DNA from: Branchiostoma floridae
Lineage: Eukaryota; Chordata; Leptocardii; Amphioxiformes; Branchiostomatidae
Assembly (NCBI RefSeq): GCF_000003815.2
Contig: NC_049992.1
Coordinates: 7,952,344-8,016,343 of the forward strand
Direction: 5' to 3'
Length of the DNA stretch: 64,000 bases
The notes beneath the pieces are model-generated. The model searched no databases. It had not been told where the DNA came from and saw nothing but the letters and a program-made list of their open reading frames with translations. The stretch's first letter is position 1, and every line of letters begins with the position of its first letter. Position numbers and translations under genes: made by a program. Shown piece after piece: positions 1 to 12,173 of this stretch.

Positions 1-1380
1 AGGTGGCGCGAGCTGTTTTAGAGTCAGGGAGAAAACGGTTATCTCATAGACTCTGTTTGATCCGCCAGGTTAATTCCTCGTCAGCAGCGGTGAAAGCTAT
101 TCCACCTGTAGCAATCTCACGAGGAGCAGTCTATAACGTATAACCGGTTAACCCGCCTCCTTGCTAATGATCATCATATTTTCATGCATCCGTCGCAAAA
201 TTTGTAATTTTGGAAAGCCTAATTACTTCTTCATTAGGCCAATCACGCTTCGTAAAAGTCATTACAAAATCAACGAACCAACCAGCCAATCAACACTGTT
301 ATGACGAAGTAGCTTCCATGAAAAAGGCAGTGATCGTCATTAAACACCGTACTTCTGAATCAGTTACTGGAGCAAACCAAGAAGGTTTTTTAACCTCCTT
401 GAGCAAACTGGCCTGATACACAGACCTAGAAGAAAACAATAATGATTTTTTAACCTCCTTGCACAGACGATTTGGAAATACATACTACTAGTATTTCAGC
501 TTATCCCATAATTATATCATTATGAATTATGTAGACTTTTCCCGTCTATTGCTCATCTAACAATGACGTCTGAGCCTATTTAAAAATATGTGTACTCAAT
601 CTTAAAATGCAAAAGAACGTTGTAGTAACCGCGTGGGTTGCAATTGTCAACAGGCCAGAAGAAAGCTACTCTTGTCATAATATCACAAAACCCATACACT
701 ACAGAAAATGTGGGATCCTTCGTCTTCCGCTGTCTCAGAATAAGAAGTCAAACCCAATAAGGTAGAATTTAGAGTTAGCTTTTAGACTAGACTTTACACT
801 ATTGGCCTGTCAAATGTTTTGTGGCTTGCAAGTAGCCATCGGTCAAGATTTTGTAGTAAACGTACCGTCACTATTATCTATTTAGAAAAGAAAGATATTA
901 ATCACCCATTCCACTGAGCTGCAAAAATTGTATTTGTATGATGTATGGCTTTTTAATTGGAATATGCTTCACAACGTAAAAGTCGATGATTTGAAGGACA
1001 ACGAAACACAGAAGATTTACACATTGCAGTTCTATATCAATGTAGTTCACTGACCTACTGATGGAAGTTTGGGTCTCCTCAGTGGAAAGGGTCGTTATCC
1101 TCCAGCCCTTTGTCTCAACAGCTACTCTACCCACTCAAACACAAAAGATACTCACAGATACAGTGTAATATCTCCAGTAGGACTTTCTTTCCCGCCGGCA
1201 TCAGAAGGTCATATCAGCACGTCTAGCCCGGTTGGTTTCAGGGTTAATGCACTCATTTTTGCTCATCGCGATAAGCGGTCTGTAGATAAGGCTTTCTCGG
1301 GTGGACTGGGATTTGTGAGAGTGTCTCCACTCGGCGGAATGACTGGGTTATGAGTTCTGGGTGAAGGTTATGATGAATAC
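1..1380. other. Non-coding stretch, no gene seen
   Basis: AT-rich sequence with only short random open frames. The one structure seen is a repeated AACCTCCTTG preceded by a T-run, at about 385-400 and 446-461. The same word forms a perfect palindrome at 29940-29959, so these are probably ends of a small dispersed element. Confidence 0.5.
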
Positions 1381-1390
1381 GCTAGGAGGA

Positions 1391-1598
1391 ACACTAGTTC
1401 ACCATTATCCGCAAGATAACCTTTATCCGTTCTACTTACAAACAGGGAATTTAGGGATATCAAGTCGATGGGCAGTGGTTTCAATGTGCATTTTTGTCAG
1501 GTATTGCAATTTGAAACCACCACTTAATATCCCTAAATACCTTAGTCTTGAATACAACGAATAAAGGTTACCCCGTGAATAAAGGTGAACTAGCGTTA
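1391..1598. mobile_element. Long-TIR MITE, family A, copy 1
   Basis: About 208 bp with inverted ends: the left end reads ACTAGTTCACC and the right end GGTGAACTAGCGTTA. An inner inverted pair surrounds GGGATATCAAG on the left and TTAATATCCC on the right. Two further copies lie at 8355-8552 and 31382-31603. There is no coding capacity, so this is a non-autonomous DNA transposon; the mobilising superfamily is not identifiable by eye. Confidence 0.75.
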
Positions 1599-1606
1599 TA
1601 CATCTT

Positions 1607-1800
1607 GTGGGGTCGTGTGGCGTAACAGCAGGGTGTTTGGCCCAGAAGCCAGAGGTCTTGGGTTCAAATCCTGCTCGTGCTACCGGTCTTGTACTCTTGG
1701 AAAGGGCATTTTACCTGCCATTCCTCACTCCACCCAGTTGTAAAAATGGGTACCAGATGACTTCTGTTGGGGAGGCGCTTCTGGGCACAGTGGATAAAAA
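1607..1800 (+). mobile_element. tRNA-derived SINE
   Basis: The head resembles a tRNA, with a box-A-like GTGTGGCGTAAC and a box-B-like GGGTTCAAATCC about 40 bp apart. The body that follows contains a stretch also found in the SINE bodies at 29566-29708 and 48988-49185 (an ACTCCACCCAG...ATGGGTACC stretch). The same family on both strands and at several sites shows it is mobile, not a functional tRNA gene. Confidence 0.65.
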
Positions 1801-1892
1801 ACCTTAGCTGCCTCTACGTATTAAAAAGGGTCATGGGACTATGTTCACTTGCTTCCGTCATTTTGTTCATCTTGTTGGCAGACTAGTGTAGA

Positions 1893-1940
1893 CCGTAAAG
1901 TACCTTCCCAACGGCACAACATTGGGTTCGATTCCAGAAC
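1893..1940 (-). mobile_element. SINE fragment
   Basis: Sequence of the type GTAAAGTACCTTCCCAACGG followed by CACAAC and GGGTTCGATTCC matches the tRNA-proximal body of the complete SINE at 17596-18066, in the same orientation. Only this short piece is recognisable. Confidence 0.4.
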
Positions 1941-1944
1941 CTTT

Positions 1945-3935
1945 ATTATTAAGTCAACAACTTTAACCACAACACCACCTTGCAACCTTTACCTGGCTTT
2001 AATTTGGAGAATAATAACCTGAAGAACATAAATCTGGTCATAGACCTACATGCTGGCACTAATGCTATCGCTATGGCTAAGGCGGCGCTCAGTCGAGTCT
2101 TGTGACTAGTAGCAACACCAGAGGTGACCCACTTTTCCTGAGAAGTCTGTGAGCCTATCGGCGATGCCATCTATGTCACTTGGCTGGCGTCAGGACAAAC
2201 CCACCGTCACTTAGAAAATGCAGCGTAAAGAACCGTGTCTGTTGAATATATGTATCTATGCCACTTACACTGTCACTGATAGAGTGCGTGGGGCATGTAC
2301 ACACGGGTCACTTCTTTGCCCTCCTTGTTCGTATGGTAGACATCGTAGAATTGTTCAGTCGCTACATAGGGTCCATATACAAAGGTTAAGTAGAATCCTG
2401 CTTCAGAATTGTAGCAAAGTTAACAATACGAGCGTGATGCGATTGAATGTACATCGCTGTGGTTCTCTGAGCTAACTCTGTAGCTCTCTGTAGCCATGAA
2501 CTACTCTGGCTCTCAACTACCTTAACGCCAATTGAATTTTGCAGGGTTAGGCATCTATCTAAAGGGAGGGAATCTACTTTCTATATAACCGAATAGGATA
2601 TTTCTATAATTAACATACATAGTACAATCTTCGATGAAGCTCATCTCGTTTTCTGTCGTATTTGAGTAAAAAAATTGATTGGCACATTATTTGCTCTAGA
2701 GGAGTCAGAAATGAATAGACAGTAATATTTTCAAAACATGCATTAATGACGAAATCATGTGAAACGTTTTCCCCACGACCTTTTCAAAGTCAGAAGAAAC
2801 AGTCCATAAACTGTCAGACCGAGAAAAAAAACGATACGTTCCATTTCCTTCAGCGAAAATGGGGCAGTCGTATAAGCAAGGGCAGGAATAACGCTTCTTG
2901 TAAATATCTTTTTAATGTTACATATTCCACGGTTTATTACTTGTATGTTATGTGGTGTGACCTGTTCTCTGACCGCGAGGACGGAAGACATATTTGCGTG
3001 CGAAACAAAAATCATCCCTAACGCGATCAAACGCTGACCCCGGTTATATCTCAGCAGAACATAACCGATAAATCCGCTCTACCATAAAAACGTGATACTC
3101 TTAAGACCACACAGCCTTGATTTTATATGGATAGCATCCTCTGGAGACTTAAGATGTCATAAGGACAGTGAGCAAGGAAAAGGCCAGTCTATAAAAGAAA
3201 GAAGCATAGATATTAGAAATAAATCTAATGAAGATGTTGGCATAAAGGTTGAGAAGTCGGCATCGCTACCTGTCTCGGTTGAGAGAATGTTTCTTTGTTC
3301 GTTTGTTTCGATCGTCATAAGAATGTACAAATTGTATGTAAATTCTATTCTTCCTGGAGTACATGCAAAAATCAAATACATAACATACAACACAAGTACG
3401 AATCAAGTATAACATAAAGAAAACCGAAGCAAACTGAGATCTGAATTAGATCAAAGTTGTGAACTAAAAGATAATTAAGAGGGGTCAGAGGTCATAAAAA
3501 TAATGTATCACAAATTAAAAGATTGTACAGCAATATGATTACAACTATATACTGGGATAAAGTAAATAACAAAACACCAAACCATTAGTTGGTGGCCCTG
3601 AAGTAGATGTGTTTGAAAGAATCGATGTATTGATGCAAATTGCACCGACGGAGACTTCCAAATTTAACCTTTAATCATTTTCCCAGGAATATAGTGATGA
3701 GAATTTGACGAATAATATACGGTGCGATATCCTATAAATACTTGACTCTTGGATTTAGAACAGAGCATTATTAAGTTATTGATTCCATTGGCTTCATGTC
3801 AGTTGCCATCATTCTCTGTAGCGTTCAAACATTGACTTTTCGTTTTGGCGCAAACTGATATTGGGATACTAAAGTCTTGTACAGTTGATCATGGCTTAAA
3901 AATGCCAGACGTATTATTTTTCTGCTTGCCTGCCT
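1945..3935. other. Non-coding stretch, no gene seen
   Basis: Open frames here are at most about 106 codons, overlap on opposite strands, and show no recognisable domain or exon-like boundaries. No tandem repeat or strong inverted repeat was noticed. Confidence 0.4.
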
Positions 3936-3939
3936 TAAG

Positions 3940-4152
3940 TTAAGGTGCGCTCCCACCGCACTTGTGTCAATCTTGCGTTTCCGATTTTTTTATAATTTAG
4001 ATATTGCGTAATACGTAAAAGTATGACTTAGAAGACGACAAAATACACAAAAATAAAGAAAGTTCGTTCTTTATCTCTGAAATTCGTTGAGTATCTTTCG
4101 AACCCCGCAGTGGCGCAAGCTTGACAGAAGTGCGGTGGGAGCGCACCTTAAG
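3940..4152. mobile_element. TIR MITE, family D, copy 1
   Basis: A 213-bp element. The left end TTAAGGTGCGCTCCCACCGC is the reverse complement of the right end GCGGTGGGAGCGCACCTTAA. The interior contains ACGTAAAAGTATGAC, AAGACGACAAAA and AATTCGTTGAG, which also occur inside 11284-11522 and 28412-28645. The three copies share an interior but have diverged terminal repeats. Confidence 0.75.
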
Positions 4153-5284
4153 TGCGTAGGCCAGAGACAGGCTCCCTCGCTCCTCTCCGTTTTTTTTTAC
4201 CAAGAGAGAATTTAAAATCAATGCGCGCAGAGATGTTATCTAAAAGATGAAGCTTACACAGCCTAACTACGACCGACACAGGTCACAGGCGCTACAATAA
4301 CGATCCCAACAAATGTCAAGCGGTATTTCGTCTCGCCCTTGTTGCTAGAAGGGCTAATTTTGTCGGTAGTACAATCTTTCGGGGCGGACATTAAGGTGGG
4401 AATGTGGCTATGCTACATCGCATTTAGCGGATAAGTTGTTTTACATGACCATAACTTTGTTCTGCGCAGTTTCCGTTGCCACCACTGAACGATAACGTTA
4501 TGAGGTCGTGACGGTAAAAAAGACTGAAGCTATGCCGTTTGTCATTTTTGTTTAATGGTAGATGGCCAGTCACAGGGGTAGGAGGAACCCCAATACATTC
4601 TTGGCCGGAAGTCCTCCTAGGAGACGGATATACTCCCCACAAAAAACCTGCATCTGCTGGGGCCGTCTTCCGTGTGGCAGCTCCTACACCTGTGGGACTA
4701 TGAGCGTTAGCAGACGAGAGGGTGGATAAGGAATTGCACACCCGTCCTTCATGTGCCTACTCCATTGTCTCTCGAAACAGAAGCATGCCAACAGCAACAA
4801 AAACAAAAACAAGATAGCCAGTATTTGGTGCTGAGACAGAGTTTAAAATCAACGTTAGCGATCTTAAATGTAGATGAGTTGTAACGCGTCAAAACTGTCC
4901 AAAAGGACCTCTCAGGGGTGTGATATAAATAATCTGGTCTACATGGACAGGTGGTCACTATATCAAAAGAAGTGATCAAAAGATGCTCACATTGTCGAGG
5001 TGAGGATGGGACTAGGTAAGGTAAGGATTACGTAGACGTGTACTCTCCGAGGTCGCGATTTCCCCACCAACCTCTGCTTGGGGAATAGTAGACTTGGTCA
5101 CTTGCACGGGCCTGCCTGTATTTACAATACCAACTGTTGATTACAACAAACAAAGAAGTAGCTAGTGCAGATACAATGAATTCCAGAGTATGCGGTTTTG
5201 AGCATGACTACTAATGAAATGTAGCATCGCTTCATTGCGAGAAGATTTGGTAGAGAGTCTTCTTTAAATGATAACATCAACTCT
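4153..5284. other. Unassigned stretch with one minus-strand open frame
   Basis: A minus-strand open frame of 105 codons covers 4424-4741. Its middle part, rich in Pro, Gly and Thr, has no domain I recognise, no obvious signal peptide and no splice context. It may be a fragment of an old transposon. Nothing else stands out. Confidence 0.3.
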
Positions 5285-5438
5285 AATAATTCCACCGGGT
5301 GCCATAATATCGCCACATCAAAAACATAGTTATAGACTTTATAGAGGCCTTCTGAAGATTGTCTTGAACAGCTAAATATACAGTTATATTAATGTATGTT
5401 TTTCATGTGGCGGTGTTATGGTATCCTGTGGAATCATG
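5285..5438. mobile_element. TIR MITE, family B, diverged copy
   Basis: The left arm begins ATTCCACCGGGTGCCATAAT and continues into CGCCACATCAAAAAC. The right arm carries the complementary GTTTTTCATGTGGCGG and ends near TGTGGAAT. A much better preserved copy is at 48691-48885. Mismatches between the arms show this is the older copy. Confidence 0.7.
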
Positions 5439-5702
5439 AGAGCTGATGCTAGACTGCGCATGCTAAGATGGAAAAGGCTAATAGGGACAATTCGACAACA
5501 ACAGGGATGTATATTTAACCAATAGCGATCGAAGTCTCTGTCAACAGACATTGCGATGAGAATGCCAGGAACTATGCAGGGTGGTCTCTCATCTGATATT
5601 GCGATATTGAGTTTCAAGTCAATCCCAATCTATTGTACTTATGACATGAATCGACATTGATCTCTACCGGTAAAATCATCGAATCTCAGCGGCCAAATTG
5701 CA

Positions 5703-5916
5703 ATACTGTCAATGCAGAACCTTTCGCGGTGGTTTAATGTTCGCGGTTTACGCGTGGGCCGCTTCACTGCTGCGAACTTAAAACCACCGCGAACATTTTC
5801 CCATGGCAGTAAGAGACAACAGTGCATGGTGCTACCGCGAACATGAAACCACCGCGAAAAGTTTTTTCCCGCTACCGCGAAATTAAATCCCCGCGAACTT
5901 AAATACATTTACAGTA
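5703..5916 (-). mobile_element. MITE, family C (TACTGTAAATGC ends)
   Basis: The element ends at a right-hand CATTTACAGTA, with TACTGTCAATGC at the left. The interior is full of CCGCGAAC / GTTCGCGG words in both orientations. Family members recur at 35928-36075, 36773-36984, 36987-37121 and 54804-54894. The 89-codon minus-strand frame inside it comes from the repeat and is not a gene. Confidence 0.8.
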
Positions 5917-6293
5917 TCTCTATCCTGGCATGTATGTTTCCCAGAACATCACTGTGGGCATTGCAAGGACAACAAAGATGTAATACCACTTCAAGGACAC
6001 TCCCCGTGGATGAACTGTGCCGTTACTTTACCTAGGGGTTAGGGTGCGTGACACTACTATTTGTCTGGCTCAGTTTTACTCCGTTTCCGGCTGCTAGCGT
6101 GCCGTAGTTTCATCTCTCTTCCGTGTGGAAGTCTTAACGAAAACGGTGGGAAGATATGAGTCAGAGATAATCTTCCCACGAAGGATTAGTAGTGCTTTCT
6201 TCTGGGTATTGTATAGTGGAGCCGAAGTCACAGTAAGATGGAGTATCTTTCAGTTCGCCTTCCTCATTAGAGGAAGACATGGTCAAAGAGTTT

Positions 6294-6560
6294 CTGTGGA
6301 ACAGTGGTCAAGTGGGTTAGAGTGTTCACGTTGCATTCAGTCGGTCGTTAGTTCGATCCCAGGCCAAGTCATATCAAAGACTTTGAAATTGGCACATGCT
6401 GCTTTCTCTGCTTCGCACTCAGCATTTGGGAAAGCGTAGGGGAGTTTAAAACCAGAGGACTAGCCCCCTGCTGTAGTGGCGACACAAACTTTGTGTGGCC
6501 CAGGGCTACAGAAATGGAGAAGGACACTGCCCTATACTCAATCTGGTGCGGGGAGGACGT
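6294..6560 (+). mobile_element. tRNA-derived SINE, second type
   Basis: A tRNA-like head has the box-A-like AGTGGTCAAGTGG and the box-B-like TAGTTCGATCCC. A body with no coding potential follows, including GTGGCCCAGGGCTACAG. The head differs from that of the 1607 SINE, suggesting another tRNA ancestor. Confidence 0.55.
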
Positions 6561-8354
6561 TAACTTTCCTGATTATTCTATAAACATTTAATTTACCGTA
6601 TGGAAATTTGACACTCATATTAAAAAGTACCATGTACTACTTTATCTTCACGGTACCAAACTTTCACGGTCTGAGAAAATTGAACTTGTTCTCGGAACTA
6701 AATGTTCACTGTCGAGGCAAGTGCGCATGAAAAAAGTCTGTGAATTATTTTTTATCGGTAATGATAAGTTCACGTTACAGTCGTCACCGTGATAACCGTG
6801 AACATAACAGTACATTGAAAAAATCAGGAATTACAGTATTCTACTCCATGTACAGTTAATGTACATATGCCCGATATTCCTGTATATGATGATGTACGAG
6901 TTATCATTTTACAGTTACAAGTAAAACACGTTGTAACGTTACCACATGAACCGAGACATGGTTGCCAAAATGTGGCCCAACCATCCGCACAGACAGTAAG
7001 TAATGATGATGAATCATCTCCCACCGATTTCATATTGTCACATAGTCAGCCTCATTTGTTTCAATAAAGCGATATGGTTTTTCCAATCAAGTTTACATTA
7101 ATTTCTAAGTGAAACGGTGAGGACGGAGTGATGAACATGTTTGGACGATCTGTCTTGATGATCGAGTCAGCCGTAAATCGTGACAAATTGGACATTCATG
7201 TGGGGGACTCCGGGAAAACTCAGCTGTGCACGTATTTGAAGATTCCCCAATATCTTCATTTATTACAAACGCGCGGAAAGGAATATGACATACTAAAAGT
7301 GATGGCGTGCTATAGGTATGCAAATCAACTGCCATTAGAACGACAGAGGCGGAAATGCGAAATTTAAAAAAAAAAACAAGAACAGCTTGGTGTGGTGCAT
7401 ACCACCCCCTTCCGATGTCATCCTATATCGTCCATACATAAAATACAAGAATGTAAGACAACATATATCTAGTAGCTCCCTTTCCTGGTAACAGTCAGTT
7501 ACACGGGTCTCTCATATCTATGTTTGAATGTTCAACGTTGACATATGGTGCTTAACGTAAAAGTAGTGGGGACGAGGGCACCTTTGATCAATTTAATTGC
7601 TCACGTGACGGACTCACAAGGTCACGAGAAGTGACTGGTCAGTCGAATCTGAAGAAGGCTATTGTCGAGAATGTGGCTTTTCTTTTCTTTTTATTGAGTT
7701 GGAATACCGTATTGTTATCAACAATTATTCATGTGGTTTAAATGTTTTATATTAACTTCTTCACCAAACGCTTATAAAGCTTTCAGGAAGATAAATGGAC
7801 AATTTTCGGTGCTCTAAAGTTGAAGTTTTGGAAAACACCCCAATAACCTTGTTCTATGCCTCTAACACATTATTATCTCGTACACATCAAAGGTTATCAA
7901 TTTTAGATATTGTTCATTACCTGTGCCGCAAGGTACCTGTAAATTTACAAAACTTACCAACATTTTCTGTAACCACATTGTTTGGCCGAAATTGAACTTT
8001 TCCATAAATGTTCCTTTTTGGGAATTATTTGACACATCGAACTCGTACTCTCCATAATCCATCCTTCCCACATGAACGGTTTGATTTTTTTTACAAAGGG
8101 TACATGATATATCCTAGCCTGTTTTATGGCGGATAAATCTCGGAAAGAAGTTGTCTTCGGATGCATTGGCCTTGTACAGTTCAGTGCCCACTGCATTTTT
8201 TCGCACCTGTAACGTGGGAAAGGTTATAAGAAGAATAGTACACACCACTTTCAACTTTTCACTTATATCCCATTTATCCCCGTCTAGAATACAGTCTAGA
8301 TCCCTCTTCTAGACACTCTTCGTCTGTCCAGACACCCGTCTGGGCATCCATTTG
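6561..8354. other. Non-coding stretch, no gene seen
   Basis: Only short frames overlapping on both strands (up to 80 codons), without domains. An A-run follows 7367. Weak inverted words around TTCACGGT between 6650 and 6810 may be a decayed TIR element, but I could not define its ends. Confidence 0.4.
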
Positions 8355-8552
8355 TAACGCTAGTTCACGTTTATCCGCGGGGTAACCTATATCCGTTGTT
8401 CTCAAAAGCGGGTATTTCGGGATATCAAGTTAACTGACGGTGGTTTCAAACTGCAATACTGCACGGTCGTTCACTTTATATCCCTAATAAGTACCCTGTT
8501 TTTAAATACAACGGATATAGGTTACCCCGTAGATAAAGGTGAACTAGCGTTA
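8355..8552. mobile_element. Long-TIR MITE, family A, copy 2
   Basis: The best-preserved family A copy: the left end TAACGCTAGTTCAC mirrors the right end GTGAACTAGCGTTA. The inner arms (CGGGGTAACCTATATCCG and CGGATATAGGTTACCCCG) are perfectly complementary. It lies about 200 bp from the stop codon of the minus-strand secreted-protein gene. Confidence 0.8.
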
Positions 8553-8759
8553 CCTGACCGTCTACTCCAAGAACGATTGGTCCGATGTTTCAAGTCTTTG
8601 AACACCACAGCATTGTACTAATCGTCAGCCATCTTGTTTGTTCTTTTGTTTTCACCGGCATTCAGTGGAGAGCCTTGGTATATAAGAGTACAGAACACTC
8701 CATGGTTTTTGCAAGGACGTAATATAAACGTCCTTGATTAGTGGATAATCATTGGCGTC

Positions 8760-9482
8760 TTATTCCGGTTTTAAACAAGCCGTGTACTTGACCTTCCTCT
8801 CGAAAGGCGAGTGATTGGACGTTTCCAGCCGTTTGGTCACGTGCACCCTGTACTGCACGTCATCTCGTCCCCAGAACTTGCAGCGCGTCTGCATGTCGTA
8901 CTTGCTCCGTCCGTCCATCATGGGCGGAAGTGCCACGCCCACACAGAAACTGGTGACGACACCCCTGTCTGTAGACGACTTGTGGGTGATCCTAGCTTTG
9001 GGGAGGATACAGTTGGATCCGATCTGCATGTTACGTTCGCACTGGCACATTGTATGAGGGGTTCCTAGGTTACATGCTACATCCATTTGGCAGCTGACTA
9101 CGTGAAGAAAGTTTTCCATGTTAACCGTGAGTTCCTCCCAAGGAACTGGCCCTTCCTTATCCGGAACGACTTCGTCCATGAGCAAGCTCCAAGAGCTGTC
9201 TTGCTGCTCGGATTCGCTGTGAACAAACCTACGGACGAACCTACGCAGCTTGTGTTTGTCGTACATTGTCTGTGCGATCGGTACCTGCCTTTGGACTAAC
9301 GTCGCGAAGAAGGCTTGCTTACTCGACGTTCCTACAGTCGTCAAGTTCAACGCACTTTCCACTGGATTCTGCTGGCTGCTGGGGTGTGAGTCTGCGAGAA
9401 AGAACAGCCCTGCAAGCAGCATCTGAAGGAAAGCGGCTGTTGCAGCAGGCGGACTACCCCCTGGAAACATTCTCAAATCCAT
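8760..9482 (-). CDS. Secreted cysteine-rich protein of unknown function
   Basis: A single uninterrupted 240-codon frame, much longer and more GC-rich than anything around it. The start at 9482 is favoured because an in-frame TGA lies two codons upstream and the context ACCATGG is strong. The N-terminus has a hydrophobic run at about residues 14-30 (AATAAFLQMLLAGLFFLA) ending before ADSHP, consistent with a cleaved signal peptide. There is a doubled basic pair, RR at 80-81 and 84-85, that could be a processing site. NLT (46) and NHS (223) are possible glycosylation sites. Eight cysteines (131, 137, 146, 148, 158, 180, 201, 236) are confined to the C-terminal half, suggesting a disulphide-bonded domain after a linker or propeptide. 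I do not recognise the family; a cytokine- or growth-factor-like ligand is possible but unproven. Being intronless, it could be a retrocopy, but no poly-A tail was seen. Confidence 0.7.
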   Translation of the reverse strand: MDLRMFPGGSPPAATAAFLQMLLAGLFFLADSHPSSQQNPVESALNLTTVGTSSKQAFFATLVQRQVPIAQTMYDKHKLRRFVRRFVHSESEQQDSSWSLLMDEVVPDKEGPVPWEELTVNMENFLHVVSCQMDVACNLGTPHTMCQCERNMQIGSNCILPKARITHKSSTDRGVVTSFCVGVALPPMMDGRSKYDMQTRCKFWGRDDVQYRVHVTKRLETSNHSPFERKVKYTACLKPE

Positions 9483-9499
9483 GGTCCTTCATCGAGGGT

Positions 9500-10980
9500 A
9501 GGGGCGCCCTGGATAAAGACACAGTACAGAAGGACAATTTATTAGGAATACACAATACAAGTCAACATATAATGTCCCAAGTTAAAAATAAGTTGAGCTA
9601 AAACGTCACTTTTGTGTACTTCTTTTCGCTTTCAGTCGCCTTCTTTTCAAGTCACCAGACCAGACCGAAAAGGTACAAACCTTTTCTGACCAACTAACCC
9701 GTGAAACAAGTTATTCATCTTATTTTGGGCAGATTCATTTTTCTCCTTATTCAGTACAGGAGTGGTGGCCCGTGAAGACTCCAGACTGTGAAAAGCATAG
9801 CCCTCTTGTCAAAATCGATGTCACAACTCACACGGTTTGCGTCATTGAATTGAAGAATGGTGCATTCCGTGCACTTCTCTTTGCCATTTATCTTGCCTAT
9901 GGGATTTCTGATCGCCTTAACTCTCTCTCGGGGAGCAGTGACCGTCCTCTAGGCATTATACCGCGACCTACAAGCAAAATGGCAAGTTTTGTGGTACAGC
10001 AACTAGCTTTTTGTTACCGCAAGCATTTTCCCGATACTTTTGCTGAAATGGGGCTCATTATTTGATCGTTTACAATCTGTCTTACATATTTGTTTCATTC
10101 AGAATCCATTCTGTCATATGCTGGAGTTAGAAATGACCGATTTCAAAAACATGGATGTGCATGCCAAGGGATCATTAACGATTTGTCCAGTGCTATGACA
10201 ACAGACCATAATGATACCAGGATGTACAGAAAATGCGAAATGGGACACAGCATGACAATAGATTCTAAGAAAAGATGCGTCTGTTTTATGGCTTTATTAC
10301 CTGCCGTTTGGTTTCTATAGCCTGGTTTAGCCGTTTGTTAGCCCATGTGTCTTCCTACAGTTTCTTCATGCTAGACACGTCGGGAACTCTGACAAAAAGT
10401 TAGATCAAAGGTCTCAGGTTGATGTACATGTACATGTGTTAAAGATTCCTGTCTTCAATTTCCTGATATATACATGTCTGTTGCCTTATGAGAGCACGAG
10501 GGGAAACGGATAGACAGAATCAGCAAGAAATTCACAATGAATATAACAAGAAATTTAAAACAAAACAATGAATACAACAAGAAATTAAACAAGTGCTTTT
10601 AAAAAAGCTGGCATTTTGCCAATGTTTGCGTGTGTGAACGTTTTTTTCTAGTTATTAGAATGTCATATAAATAGAACAGAGTAACTAAACCTGATATTGG
10701 CGCATGGAGAGATTCACATATGTGCCTGAACTGCAGCAGATCTAGACGCCACCTGTTAAAATTTGCGTGAACTGCAGCAAATTTCACTACACATTGCCTG
10801 TTTTTGAGTGAGCTCTGTTGCGGGGCATTTTTAAGGTTTTTTTTTCGAATTTTTATTTCTATTCGGCAAAAAAAACGAAGCGGCGAATCTGTTAACCAAA
10901 GAAATAAATTGGTGTGGCCAAATGGATGTAAAAATTAGTATTTTAATGGATGTAAAAAAGAAAAAAAAAAGTTGAAAAAA
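9500..10980. other. Non-coding stretch, no gene seen
   Basis: Frames up to 97 codons (9772-10065, 10090-10320) lack domains, splice context or homologues I know. The part 10480-10980 is A/T-rich with A-runs. No repeat was defined. Confidence 0.35.
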
Positions 10981-10981
10981 A

Positions 10982-11053
10982 TCTACCTCCCCGGATTCGA
11001 ACCGGGTGCATTGGTTTAGAATGCGTAAACTTTACCACTGCGCTAGTGCGAAC
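10982..11053 (-). pseudogene. tRNA-like pseudogene or SINE head
   Basis: On the minus strand the sequence has a good D-arm-like AGCGCAGTGGTAAAG, an anticodon-arm-like GCATT...AATGC stem and a perfect T-arm CCCGGTTCGAATCCGGG. The predicted acceptor strands do not pair and no normal anticodon fits the loop. It is therefore a decayed tRNA or the head of a tRNA-derived SINE, not a working tRNA gene. Confidence 0.6.
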
Positions 11054-11283
11054 ATGTTGAAGAAATGCCTGTTTTAACAGGTATACAAATGTTTGGCATG
11101 GATTGAACAGGTCCGTTCATCTCAACATCACAACATCACAACGGCGACTACACTGGCCAGAAGGCATTTTGCGACTGCAAGTCGCAAAATGCAAAAAACT
11201 CAACATATTTCAAGTATGTAAGAGATCCTCGATTTCTTGTTTGTCGTGTAAATTATTCTCGGCACTGCATTTATAGCTTAAGG

Positions 11284-11522
11284 CCCCCTTTCCACTAGAC
11301 GGCGATCGCACTGCGCTCTCACTGCAACCTAAACAGGATAACTTATGTGTAATCTTCACTTTCACACTTGGTATATCATACAAAACGTAAAAATGTGACG
11401 ACGACAAAACACATAAGGTGTAAAAAAAATTCGTTTCTTTTCTATAGAATTCGTTGAGCGATCTGTCAAATTTTAGGTCGCAGAGAGAGCGTGGCGAGAG
11501 CACCGTCCTAGTGGAAAGGGGG
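11284..11522. mobile_element. TIR MITE, family D, copy 2
   Basis: The left end CCCCCTTTCCACTAGACGG mirrors the right end CCGTCCTAGTGGAAAGGGGG. The interior shares CATACAAAACGTAAAA and GAGCGATCTGTCAAAT with the copy at 28412-28645, and weaker similarity with 3940-4152. It encodes nothing. Confidence 0.8.
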
Positions 11523-12036
11523 TATTACCGACTGTGTTCTGTATATAAAGAGATATGGAGACATCACAGCATGTTAAACCCCATATACAGTATCATTTGT
11601 TATTCTCTGCGTGAGTCCCTACATTGGTGGGATAAAGCGAGGTTCAGCTCACAAATGTAGGTTTAACGACGCCCATGCGATTTCCTGTGTCACTGTCAAT
11701 GTATAACTCATGGAATCAATTGAGAAAAAGGGTACCATTTTCCATGCTGTGCGTCACATAAATCTCCTTGTCAATAAGACAACCCGTCAACAAATAGATT
11801 ATCATTATTGTATTTAAAGGTACATGTACATGTATACACACCATAACGACATCTTCTGGCTCTCGAATAATCTCTATCAAGAGTGCATATTTCACAGAAA
11901 AGGTTATCAGAATAATACATAAAAGCTTCCTATAAAATCTTTCAAAAATACCATGTACGGTTAAACTACGGTTTGTTCAAATGCAAATTAAGGACACCAA
12001 AATAGTGATTAGCAAATGTGTACTTCATTGCTAAAG

Positions 12037-12173
12037 CCCCCTTAACACGAGAGCAAGAATTAGCCGAAATGCCGTCGGAATGAAAATTCTTTTCTATTCC
12101 TGGCAATTCGTAGTGTATTCTAGAGACTTTTCATTCTGACGGCATTTTGGCTCACTCAGTCTCATGTGAAGGG
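12037..12173. mobile_element. Short inverted-repeat element
   Basis: CCCCCTTAACACGAG at the left and CTCATGTGAAGGG at the right are near-complementary. Inner arms GCCGAAATGCCGTCGGAATG and CATTCTGACGGCATTTTGGC are complementary with few mismatches, so the unit folds into one long hairpin. It is a MITE with ends reminiscent of family D. Confidence 0.6.

Noticed and set aside
4424-4741. 105-codon minus-strand frame as a gene
   Set aside because: No domain, signal or splice evidence; listed only as an unassigned stretch.
10982-11053. Functional tRNA gene
   Set aside because: The T-arm is perfect, but the acceptor strands do not pair and the anticodon loop is not normal.
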